Source of the DNA: Sphingobacterium micropteri
GTDB lineage: Bacteria; Bacteroidota; Bacteroidia; Sphingobacteriales; Sphingobacteriaceae
Direction: 5' to 3'
Length of the DNA stretch: 64,000 bases
Assembly (NCBI RefSeq): GCF_014692515.1
Contig: NZ_JACOIK010000001.1
Location: 1 to 64,000 of the forward strand
The notes under the pieces are model-generated. The model made no database searches. It saw only the letters and a program-made list of their open reading frames with translations, and was not told the origin of the DNA. The position numbers and the translations under genes are program-made. Below, piece after piece: positions 33,823 to 42,063 of this stretch; within the stretch, counting starts at the first letter, position 1, and every line of letters starts with the position of its first letter.

Positions 33823-34335
33823 ATGACTTTAGGATTCTTGAATATCGGTACACAGGAGATGGTGCTTATTGTTATCGTCATTTTGCTGTTATTCGGCGGG
33901 AAGAAATTACCGGAATTGGCGAGAGGATTAGGACGCGGAATACGCGAATTTAAAGACGCATCTGATGGTATAAAGCGAGAAATTTCGGACCAGATAAATA
34001 ATTTTGAAAAGGATTTGGATGTTACTGTAGAGGATAAACCTACTACCAAAACTCGATCACAAACAATCTCAGAGGAGATTAATCAACAGGAAGAAGAAGG
34101 CGAGGAAAGCATTGGAGTGGAAGAGGAAACAAAAAAAGAGTTTCCGAAGTTTAGTACACCGGAGAATACAGTACAGCACCATCCTGGTGAACAACCATCT
34201 TCTGGGGACGAACATTACACCTATGGATATAATGATCACTTTGCCAATGAAGAAAACGGTGCGGACACATCAGAAGGAGCGGGTGCACAGACCAATACGA
34301 CAGCTTCTGATGAGGAGCAACCTAGAAATGTTTAG
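33823..34335 (+). CDS. tatA: Sec-independent protein translocase TatA/TatE-family protein with long acidic tail
   Basis: A 170-residue component of the twin-arginine pathway that carries folded proteins across the inner membrane. The N-terminal helix (residues 8-27, MVLIVIVILLLFGG) is followed by the amphipathic TatA signature GGKKLPELARGLGRGIREFK. From residue 75 on, the tail is acidic and low-complexity (EEINQQEEEGEESIGVEEE and a Thr/Glu/Asn/Gly region to the end). This makes it roughly twice the length of a usual TatA (~60-90), closer to TatB. tatC is not nearby. A hairpin terminator follows. Confidence 0.88.
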   Translation: MTLGFLNIGTQEMVLIVIVILLLFGGKKLPELARGLGRGIREFKDASDGIKREISDQINNFEKDLDVTVEDKPTTKTRSQTISEEINQQEEEGEESIGVEEETKKEFPKFSTPENTVQHHPGEQPSSGDEHYTYGYNDHFANEENGADTSEGAGAQTNTTASDEEQPRNV

Positions 34336-34361
34336 ATTTATTACCGTATAATACCATTATA

Positions 34362-34395
34362 AAAGCTGTTGGTAAATTCCTACAGCTTTCTTTTT
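34362..34395 (+). terminator. Terminator behind tatA
   Basis: An 8-bp stem AAAGCTGT/ACAGCTTT, extended by two G-C pairs across a T-T mismatch, with a T-rich tail (CTTTTTT) from 34390. It lies between tatA and tex. Confidence 0.68.
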
Positions 34396-34410
34396 TACTA
34401 TACTTAAAAT

Positions 34411-36642
34411 ATGGCATACGAAATTATTATTTCGCAAGAACTGGGGATAAATAGCCGTCAGGTATCTACCACTATCAGCTTATTGGACGACGGCGCAACT
34501 GTTCCGTTTATTGCTCGTTACCGTAAGGAGATGACTGGCAGTTTGGATGAAGTGCAAATTACCACCATACGTGATCGCGTACAGCAATTGCGCGATTTGG
34601 ACAAACGTAAGGAAGCGGTCTTAAAATCTATTACAGAGCAAGGAAAATTAACACCCGAGCTGAAACAGCAAATCCAGGAAGCAGAGACAATGGCCATTTT
34701 GGAAGATATTTACCTGCCGTTCAAACCGAAGCGTAAAACCCGTGCATCAATCGCGAGAGAAAAAGGCCTACAACCGTTGGCTGATCGATTGCTATTACAA
34801 GAGAAAGACGATATATCGATGTTAGCAGCTGATTTTATCGATTCGGAGAAAGGCGTAACATCAGAAGAAGAGGCTTTAGCAGGTGCGCGCGATATTATAG
34901 CAGAACAGATTGCGGAAGATGCCGAAGTTCGGTCAAGATCCCGAAAAATATTTTTGGATAAAGGTTTATTTGTCTCGCGTGTTGTTCCTGGAAAAGAGGA
35001 CGATGCGTTGAAATATAAAGATTATTTTGATTGGTCGGAATCACTTCGAGATGCGCCGTCTCATCGTGTGTTGGCGATGCGCCGTGGCGAGAAGGAAGAA
35101 ATGCTTTATCTTGATATTGCTGTAGAGCAGGAAACGGTGCTTTCGGTTATCGAAAATAGTTATATAAAAGCCTCCAATGAAGCTTCTGCACAGGTAAAAG
35201 CGGCTTTACAGGACAGTTATAAAAGGTTGTTGAAACCGTCGATGGAAACGGAGGTACGTGTGTTGACTCGTCAAAAAGCCGATGAAGAAGCCATCCGTGT
35301 GTTTGCAGACAATGTCCGTCAACTGTTGTTGGCGGCACCTTTGGGACAGAAACGGTTATTAGCAATTGATCCGGGATTCCGTACAGGGTGTAAAACGGTC
35401 GTTTTGGATGCTCAAGGCGCATTATTGGAGAATACCACCATCTTTCCGCATAATGGTGCGGGAGGCTTAGCGGAAGCCGCAAAAACGGTAGAACTGATGG
35501 TAAAACGCTATGATGTGGAAGCGATAGCTGTTGGTAATGGTACAGCTGGACGGGAAACAGAAGATTTTGTCCGCAAGCTAGGATTAAAAGATGTTACCGT
35601 CGTCATGGTGAATGAATCGGGTGCTTCCATTTATTCTGCTTCGGAAGTAGCTCGAGAAGAATTTCCGGACTACGATGTGACGGTTCGTGGAGCGATATCT
35701 ATCGGAAGAAGATTAATGGATCCCTTAGCCGAATTAGTGAAAATTGACCCTAAATCCATAGGAGTAGGGCAATATCAACATGATGTCGATCAAAACAAAT
35801 TACAGAACTCATTGGACGATACCGTCATTTCCTGTGTAAATGCAGTAGGTGTGGAGTTGAATACAGCATCTAAACAAATTTTGGCGTATGTCTCTGGGCT
35901 TGGACCGTCCCTTGCACAACAAATTGTGAACTATCGTGGGACAAACGGACCGTTCAAATCGCGTAAGGAATTGAAAAAGGTGCCTCGTTTGGGCGACAAG
36001 GCCTTTGAGCAGGCTGCCGGTTTCCTCCGTATCCGTCATGGCGAACACCCGTTGGATGCTTCTGCAGTGCACCCGGAACGTTATGCGCTTGTGGAGCAGA
36101 TGGCAAAAGACCTGCAAGCCAGTGTACAGGATTTGCTGACCAATGAAGTATTGCGCAAACAAATTGACTTAAAAAAATATGTTTCCGAGGAAGTCGGGCT
36201 TCCGACCCTAAACGACATTATCGCAGAGTTGTCCAAACCGGGACGTGATCCACGTGAACAATTCGAAGAGTTTAAGTTTACGGATGGCGTGAACAGTATA
36301 GGTGATCTGCGTATTGGGATGAAACTACCTGGTATTGTCACAAATATCACCAACTTCGGGGCATTTGTGGATATTGGCGTCCATCAAGATGGTTTAGTAC
36401 ATTTAAGCCAACTTGCCAATCGCTTTGTGTCCGATCCGAATGAGGTTGTCAAGGTGCAGCAGCATGTCATGGTAACCGTAACCGAAGTCGATGAAAGACG
36501 AAATCGAATTGGCCTGTCGATGAAATCTGACGAAAAACCTGCGCAACCACGTAAACGTCATGATAACCAGCGGAAAGTAAAGACACCAGAAACCGATATG
36601 GCAAGTAAATTAGCGGCATTGGCAAGTAAATTTAAAGCATAG
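34411..36642 (+). CDS. tex: Tex-family RNA-binding protein
   Basis: A 743-residue transcription-associated protein. An N-terminal helical region includes GATVPFIARYRKEMTGSLDE. A YqgF/RNase H-like domain (LLAIDPGFRTGCKTVVLDA, about residues 318-336) comes next, then a helix-hairpin-helix region with NYRGTNGPFKSRKELKKVPR. A C-terminal S1 RNA-binding domain (GMKLPGIVTNITNFGAFVDI) and a short basic tail close the protein. Length and order match other Tex proteins. Their role in transcription elongation or RNA turnover is known only in part. It is a single gene with a strong terminator. Confidence 0.95.
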   Translation: MAYEIIISQELGINSRQVSTTISLLDDGATVPFIARYRKEMTGSLDEVQITTIRDRVQQLRDLDKRKEAVLKSITEQGKLTPELKQQIQEAETMAILEDIYLPFKPKRKTRASIAREKGLQPLADRLLLQEKDDISMLAADFIDSEKGVTSEEEALAGARDIIAEQIAEDAEVRSRSRKIFLDKGLFVSRVVPGKEDDALKYKDYFDWSESLRDAPSHRVLAMRRGEKEEMLYLDIAVEQETVLSVIENSYIKASNEASAQVKAALQDSYKRLLKPSMETEVRVLTRQKADEEAIRVFADNVRQLLLAAPLGQKRLLAIDPGFRTGCKTVVLDAQGALLENTTIFPHNGAGGLAEAAKTVELMVKRYDVEAIAVGNGTAGRETEDFVRKLGLKDVTVVMVNESGASIYSASEVAREEFPDYDVTVRGAISIGRRLMDPLAELVKIDPKSIGVGQYQHDVDQNKLQNSLDDTVISCVNAVGVELNTASKQILAYVSGLGPSLAQQIVNYRGTNGPFKSRKELKKVPRLGDKAFEQAAGFLRIRHGEHPLDASAVHPERYALVEQMAKDLQASVQDLLTNEVLRKQIDLKKYVSEEVGLPTLNDIIAELSKPGRDPREQFEEFKFTDGVNSIGDLRIGMKLPGIVTNITNFGAFVDIGVHQDGLVHLSQLANRFVSDPNEVVKVQQHVMVTVTEVDERRNRIGLSMKSDEKPAQPRKRHDNQRKVKTPETDMASKLAALASKFKA

Positions 36643-36676
36643 AAGAAAGGGCAGACCGCAAGGTCTGCCCTTTCTT
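36643..36676. terminator. Bidirectional terminator between tex and susD
   Basis: A 15-bp perfect stem (AAGAAAGGGCAGACC and complement) with a GCAA tetraloop at 36658-36661 and T runs on both strands. It directly abuts the susD stop. Confidence 0.92.
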
Positions 36677-38062
36677 TTAATAGCCCGGATTCTGTTCTAG
36701 TTCCGGATTGAGATTCCGCTGAGCGGTCGGGATGGGGTAAACAAACTGATCTTCACTATCTACCGTGTCATATTTTTCCAAAGCCAAACCTGTCCGGCAG
36801 AAATCAAACCAAGTTTCACCCTCAAAGAGTAGTTCCCGTTCTTTTTCTTCCTGTATAAACTTGACGAAATTATCCACCGAAGTAAAATCACCTTTATTCT
36901 TTGCCACACCAGCGCGTGTCAATACTTTTTGAAGGGAAGAGAATGCCGCATCACTTACACTATTGCTGACTCTTGCTTGGGCTTCTGCATGAATGAGTAG
37001 AATTTCAGCTAATCGGACAATAGGTAGATTTTGGCTCGGCGGTGTAGCATTCGGAAATTTTCCGATGAAAAAATAAACTTGCTCCATTTCGCCCACTTCT
37101 CGTATACCTCTTGCCACTGAAAAATCACGACGTTTGTCTTTGGGTTCAAAGAGCATCGCGATGCTGCTGTCTTTGGCGTGAAAAAGGAGACTGGGGTTAT
37201 TGTTTGTTACCGATGCTAGCGTATTCGCCGTCTGGTCATCAAATTGTAGTTCGAAAATGGATTCAGCCGTATTTTCCGAAGTCCAGATGCTACCGTAATT
37301 GTCCACCAGTTGAAAAGCTTCCGAGTTGATAACTTCTGCGGCCGTTGTGGCAGCCTTGGTATAGTCTCCCGTTAGGGAAGCTTGATAAAGATATACTTTT
37401 GCCAATAAGGCTTGTGCAGCGGCTTTAGTTGCTCTGCCTTTGGTGGCTTCGGTTGTTTCATATACCTCAGGAAGTGCTGCTATACTTTCTGTCAGATCTT
37501 GTACAAGCTGCTCATAAATAGCGGTAGGCTCAGACTGTGGAATAGCGACATTTTCGTCCTCTGTGGTTGCTGTCAGTTTTAAGGGCACGCGGCCAAAAGC
37601 GCGTACTAGGAACAAATAGTTTAATGCGCGGACGAATTTTGCCTCCCCGATAAACTGTGCCCGCTTTTCAGCAGTGATAACGTTTTCAGGCATTTCAGCC
37701 ACGCGGGTAATAATATTATTGGCGGCATTGATCGTGGAATAGGTGCCTTGCCAGACATTAGCTATCCAAGGGTTATTTGCAGTCACACTGTGGGTCTTGA
37801 AGTTTTCATATTCGGGAAAAACCGCCGTATGCGTTACGTGCTCCGCGGAAAATTCCGGCACAATGACCATCGTCTGCCCATACGTATAGGAACTGGTCAT
37901 GGTGCGGTACATGCCAATTGCGGCGGAATTTGCATTGGTTTCCGAATTAAAATAGGTGTCGTTGGTCACTTGCGCGAGAGGTTCCCTGTCGAGGAAATTA
38001 TCACAAGATGTAAATCCTGCGAGTAGCGTGATAGCGACAGATAGTTTATATAGCGTGTTCAT
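36677..38062 (-). CDS. RagB/SusD-family nutrient-uptake outer-membrane lipoprotein
   Basis: A 461-residue surface lipoprotein that forms the lid of a SusC channel. The signal MNTLYKLSVAITLLAGFTSC ends in a lipobox Cys, followed by the SusD-typical FLDREPLAQVTNDTYFNSE. TPR-like helices follow (AKFVRALNYLFLVRAFGRVP, ALLAKVYLYQASLTGDYTKA, LAEILLIHAEAQARVSNSVS). The C-terminal segment ends in YPIPTAQRNLNPELEQNPGY. The ATG at 38062 is favoured. The upstream ATG at 38074 would add four residues. It follows the SusC gene by 20 bases on the same strand, so they form a transporter pair. No sugar-active enzyme, sigma or anti-sigma gene is attached, so the ligand is open. Confidence 0.93.
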   Translation of the reverse strand: MNTLYKLSVAITLLAGFTSCDNFLDREPLAQVTNDTYFNSETNANSAAIGMYRTMTSSYTYGQTMVIVPEFSAEHVTHTAVFPEYENFKTHSVTANNPWIANVWQGTYSTINAANNIITRVAEMPENVITAEKRAQFIGEAKFVRALNYLFLVRAFGRVPLKLTATTEDENVAIPQSEPTAIYEQLVQDLTESIAALPEVYETTEATKGRATKAAAQALLAKVYLYQASLTGDYTKAATTAAEVINSEAFQLVDNYGSIWTSENTAESIFELQFDDQTANTLASVTNNNPSLLFHAKDSSIAMLFEPKDKRRDFSVARGIREVGEMEQVYFFIGKFPNATPPSQNLPIVRLAEILLIHAEAQARVSNSVSDAAFSSLQKVLTRAGVAKNKGDFTSVDNFVKFIQEEKERELLFEGETWFDFCRTGLALEKYDTVDSEDQFVYPIPTAQRNLNPELEQNPGY

Positions 38063-38082
38063 AAGTATATGCATTTAATAGA

Positions 38083-41000
38083 TTAGAAAGATAAATTGAC
38101 TCCCGCGGTAAATATGCGTGGCTGCGGATAACTTCCATAGTCATATCCGTAGATAAGCCCCGTATTGGCGCCGCCATGACTGGAACTTACTTCAGGATCA
38201 AAGCCACGGTATTTAGTGAACACATACGCGTTTTGTACAGTGACGTAGGCGCGCAGTTTGCTGACTTTTAATCGCTCTACAACAGATTGCGGTAGGGAAT
38301 AGCCCAGCGTGATATTACGCAGGCGGAAGAAAGAACCGTCCTGGACAAAACGATCAGAAATGGCACCATTATCGAAACTTCCCGGACTTGGACGCGGTAC
38401 ATCGGTTACGTCTCCTGGTTGGCGCCAGCGATCCAGCCAATCGATAAAGGCATTGGAACTGGCATTATATCCTTCTAAGCCCGATGCCAAGGTGTAATTG
38501 AACATGTCGTTGCCGTACGTAAATTGGCCCATGACGCTGAAATCGAAGTTTTTATATTGGAAGGTATTGGTAATACCTCCAAAGAAGTCCGGGTGTGGGT
38601 TGCCAATAATTTGTCTGTCTTCGTCCTCTGTTGGTGTCGTAGGCAAACCGTCTTGACCCTCATAGTCAATCATACCTGTTTGTGGATTGACTTCAATCAT
38701 TTTCCAACCGTAGAAAGAGCCGAGCGGCAAGCCGGCCATGGCGATATTGAGGTTGCCCACACCGCCTAAAATACTTTCTACTCCATCAGGCAGGGCCAAT
38801 ACTTTATTTCGGTTGAAGGTCATGTTCAACGAAGTTGTCCATTTAAAATCGCCAATAAGGTTGTGTGTGGTCAATTCGAATTCGAATCCCTTGTTTTCAA
38901 TATCACCAGAGTTGGTAAACCGGTTGACGTAGCCCGAGTTGGTCAGGATAGGTACACCGATAAGCAGATCGGACGTTTTCTTATGGTAATAATCGGCCAA
39001 AAGGGAAATTCTATTGTCGAATAGCCCAACATCCACACCGATGTCGGCCTGTCTCGTAGTTTCCCATTTGAGGTTTTGGTCGCCTAAAACGGAGGGAATA
39101 AAACCGGGCATACCTAAATAGTTGTTTCCCCCAGCATAGAGCGAGTAGCTGGCATAATTTCCGATGTTTTGATTACCGGTAATGCCCCAACTGGCGCGAA
39201 GTTTCAGATCGCTGATAACTGAAAGATCTTGAATAAAATTTTCTTCTGATAGACGCCATGCCGCAGCAAAAGAAGGAAATGTTGCCCAACGATTATCACG
39301 ACCGAAACGAGACGATCCATCCGTACGCAAGTTGGCGGTTAGAATGTACTTTCTTTTATAATTGTAGTTGACACGCATAAAACCGGAAGCAATAGCCCAT
39401 TCTTCTGGATAGCCATCTGCCCCTGTGATGACACCCCCTGCGTTAATATGCTCGATGTCATTAGAAGGGAAATTCGAACGCTGTGCGTGAACGAACTCCA
39501 GTCGGGACTCCTGTACGGAGAATCCACCTAAGGCGTTGAATTCATGATCGCCGAATTGCTTGTCGAAGGTCAAGGTTGTCTCGTTGATCCAAAGCTGGTC
39601 ACGCGTATTGCGACGTGCGCCGATCCCGCCTTGGCTGGCGAAGGAGCGTATGCCATTTGGCGGCATGAAGAAAGTCTCGTCGATAAAGCTAATGTCCGTC
39701 CCGAAGCTTGTCTTTAACGTTAATGATGGGATAAATTGATATTCGGCACTTACATTCCCTAACACACGCCAAGTCTGTGCATTGTTGACCGGCAATTGGA
39801 GCATAGCGACAGGGTTTTCCCGCGTTAAACTGACTTCGTCATAGGCATAGTTTCCATTGGCGTCGTATACCGGAATGTTAGGCGGCGAAAAGATCCCTGT
39901 TTTCGTTGGTCCTTCTTTTGAGTTTTCTTCCTGTATACGGTCATTCTCTGCACGTGTTACGTTGATCGCCGTGGCAAACCGTAGTTTTTCATTATGTTGA
40001 TGATTGAGGTTTATCCGGCCACTGATCCGATTAAAATCAGAGTTAAGCATGATCCCGCCTTGCCGCATATAGCCCAACGAAGTGTAGTATTGTGTTTTTT
40101 CGCCACCCCCACTTGCCGATAGTTCGTAGCTTCTGGTACCTGCTTTCCGGAACATAGCGTCTTGCCAGTCGGTATTGATGTTGGGGTTCGCTAATATTTG
40201 ATCCGGCATGGTGGATTCGGGATCGTCCTGTTGTCTAAAGTAGTAATAATCCCGCATGTAATCTTGGTATTGTGCGGTATTCATCATGTCGTACTTGCGC
40301 TCCGCCGGCATTTCTGAATATCCTTCATACATGTTGAAGTGGAACTGGCTGGTGCCGGCGTCGCCTTTTTTTGTCGTAATCAGCACCACACCATTCGCCG
40401 CTCTTGCACCGTAAATGGACGAGGAGGCTGCATCTTTCAATACTTCGATAGACTGGACATCAGAAGGGTTCAATGACGACAGAATATTGATTCCTTGCGT
40501 GCCACCTCCAAAATTAAAATTGGAGCCGCCGGTGAAGTTCGTTGTACTATTCACGGGGATACCGTCCACGACATATAGCGGATCGGAACTGGCGTTTATC
40601 GAAGTAGTACCACGTACCCTGATATTCAGTCCGCCACCCGGTGACCCGGATTTCTGTGTTACCTGCACGCCGCCCGCTTTTCCTTGGATAGCTTGCGGGA
40701 TACTGGGCAATACTTCGTTCTCGATTTCATCCGCTCCTATACTGGATACCGAACTGGCCAATGTCGCTCGTTCCATCGTACCATACCCGACGGCGACTAC
40801 CTGTACGGATTGGATAGTTTTTGATTCCTCGCTTAACAAAACCGATATCTCTTTTCTATTGTTGAGCGGCTCCTCGTATTCCTTATAACCAACAGCACTA
40901 AACACCAGAATATCGTCCGCAGTTGCTGGGATGTTGAACCGACCTTGTTCATCCGTAGCGGCTGAAGTTGGTTGTCCTTTGACCGTAACGGTAACACCTG

Positions 41001-41568
41001 TTATGGAGCCATTTTTGTCACTAACTGTACCTTGGACGGCATTTTGTGAAGCGGCCGTAGAGTCAGTTGAGGTAGTGGGAGGTGTCGGTGAAATCGCGGG
41101 AGTTCGTGTTGTGGTAGCGGTATCGGTACCGGTTGTGTCTGTTGCGGTACTAACCATTGTATCAACTGGGGTATCCCTTGCTGCAGATGAATCCGCTTCT
41201 GCAGGTTTCAGTATCACATGTATCTCGCTCCGATTATTGATACGCTCTTCGTGTCGGGCGAAATCTGTTTTGTTAAAAATCAGGGATCCATCTGGTTTCA
41301 TCTCTAGGGTAAATAGACCTTGATCGTCTGTTACGGTGTTGATAGTTTCCCCTTTTACGGAGACGATAACGCCTGCTATGGGTTGGCTATCAGTGTCTTT
41401 GACGGATCCCTGTATCGTAATTAGGGAATCTTGGGTACTGGGTAATGTCGTCCGAAATAAGCTGGAATGGTCGATTTTACTTGAATAGGAAAGATGTGTA
41501 TCGTGTTTGGCAAGAGCCCAGTAGGGGGCAAAGAATAGGAAGGGAATGGCATAAAGGATGTGTTTCAT
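38083..41568 (-). CDS. SusC/RagA-family TonB-dependent transporter with two N-terminal extension domains
   Basis: A 1161-residue outer-membrane transporter. A signal peptide (about 1-20) is followed by two carboxypeptidase-regulatory-like domains. The first (about 50-118) runs from ITIQGSVKDTDSQPIAGVIV to HVILKP. The second (about 173-245) runs from NAVQGTVSDKNGSITGVTVT to EISVLLSEE. A Thr/Ser/Pro linker of about 55 residues separates them. The plug holds VVAVGYGTMERATLASSVSS, IPQAIQGKAGGVQVTQKSGS and RVRGTTSINASSDPLYVVDG. The barrel runs to the end (FTAGVNLSF). The second extension domain keeps the usual VGYKEYEEPL, while the first has the altered KTDFARHEER. SusD follows. It takes up oligomeric nutrients, energised by TonB. 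Confidence 0.94.
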   Translation of the reverse strand: MKHILYAIPFLFFAPYWALAKHDTHLSYSSKIDHSSLFRTTLPSTQDSLITIQGSVKDTDSQPIAGVIVSVKGETINTVTDDQGLFTLEMKPDGSLIFNKTDFARHEERINNRSEIHVILKPAEADSSAARDTPVDTMVSTATDTTGTDTATTTRTPAISPTPPTTSTDSTAASQNAVQGTVSDKNGSITGVTVTVKGQPTSAATDEQGRFNIPATADDILVFSAVGYKEYEEPLNNRKEISVLLSEESKTIQSVQVVAVGYGTMERATLASSVSSIGADEIENEVLPSIPQAIQGKAGGVQVTQKSGSPGGGLNIRVRGTTSINASSDPLYVVDGIPVNSTTNFTGGSNFNFGGGTQGINILSSLNPSDVQSIEVLKDAASSSIYGARAANGVVLITTKKGDAGTSQFHFNMYEGYSEMPAERKYDMMNTAQYQDYMRDYYYFRQQDDPESTMPDQILANPNINTDWQDAMFRKAGTRSYELSASGGGEKTQYYTSLGYMRQGGIMLNSDFNRISGRINLNHQHNEKLRFATAINVTRAENDRIQEENSKEGPTKTGIFSPPNIPVYDANGNYAYDEVSLTRENPVAMLQLPVNNAQTWRVLGNVSAEYQFIPSLTLKTSFGTDISFIDETFFMPPNGIRSFASQGGIGARRNTRDQLWINETTLTFDKQFGDHEFNALGGFSVQESRLEFVHAQRSNFPSNDIEHINAGGVITGADGYPEEWAIASGFMRVNYNYKRKYILTANLRTDGSSRFGRDNRWATFPSFAAAWRLSEENFIQDLSVISDLKLRASWGITGNQNIGNYASYSLYAGGNNYLGMPGFIPSVLGDQNLKWETTRQADIGVDVGLFDNRISLLADYYHKKTSDLLIGVPILTNSGYVNRFTNSGDIENKGFEFELTTHNLIGDFKWTTSLNMTFNRNKVLALPDGVESILGGVGNLNIAMAGLPLGSFYGWKMIEVNPQTGMIDYEGQDGLPTTPTEDEDRQIIGNPHPDFFGGITNTFQYKNFDFSVMGQFTYGNDMFNYTLASGLEGYNASSNAFIDWLDRWRQPGDVTDVPRPSPGSFDNGAISDRFVQDGSFFRLRNITLGYSLPQSVVERLKVSKLRAYVTVQNAYVFTKYRGFDPEVSSSHGGANTGLIYGYDYGSYPQPRIFTAGVNLSF

Positions 41569-41760
41569 ATACGGTATAGAATTACGTTAAAATCATTTTC
41601 TTGCTTTTATTTGCTATAGTGTAACAAACAACTAGTTTTAATAGTTTTGCTATTTATAATATTTTTGTTACAATGTGTTACGATAACGTATTGTCGGTAA
41701 GAAATAGTATTTGTTTTAGAAAAAAAATGTAATTTGTTGACCATAATTAATTGTGTAAGT

Positions 41761-42063
41761 ATGACAACTTTGACCTACAATGAGTTTATCAATTCGATTG
41801 AAAAGGATAACACTATTCCTGATAAATTGAATGTCCATTTACAGTCACTTTGGTACGATGCTAAAGGAGATTGGCAAACAGCACATGACTTGATCGATCA
41901 TTTGGAGGACCGTACCTCGGCGCATGTACACGCATATCTTCACCGTGTGGAGGGAGATTTGTGGAATGCACGCTATTGGTACAATCGCGCAAAACAACCG
42001 GAATACAAAGGTACACTGCAAGAAGAGTGGGAGAGTTTGGTAAGGATGTTCGTTAGAGGTTAA
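41761..42063 (+). CDS. Small conserved protein of unknown function (TPR-like helices)
   Basis: A 100-residue cytoplasmic protein. The core reads SLWYDAKGDWQTAHDLIDHL followed by AHVHAYLHRVEGDLWNARYW and YNRA. The repeated D/G-W-x-x-A-H and H-x-x-x-G-D-x-x-N-A spacing looks like a pair of TPR/Sel1-type helical hairpins. I recall similar short proteins in several phyla without a named function. The ATG at 41761 is preferred over a TTG 27 bases upstream. Its stop overlaps that of the converging tamB gene by three bases. Confidence 0.7.
   Translation: MTTLTYNEFINSIEKDNTIPDKLNVHLQSLWYDAKGDWQTAHDLIDHLEDRTSAHVHAYLHRVEGDLWNARYWYNRAKQPEYKGTLQEEWESLVRMFVRG

Noticed and set aside
40415..40888. 157-codon plus-strand frame inside the SusC gene
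   Set aside because: It is antisense to a conserved transporter plug and has no domain features.
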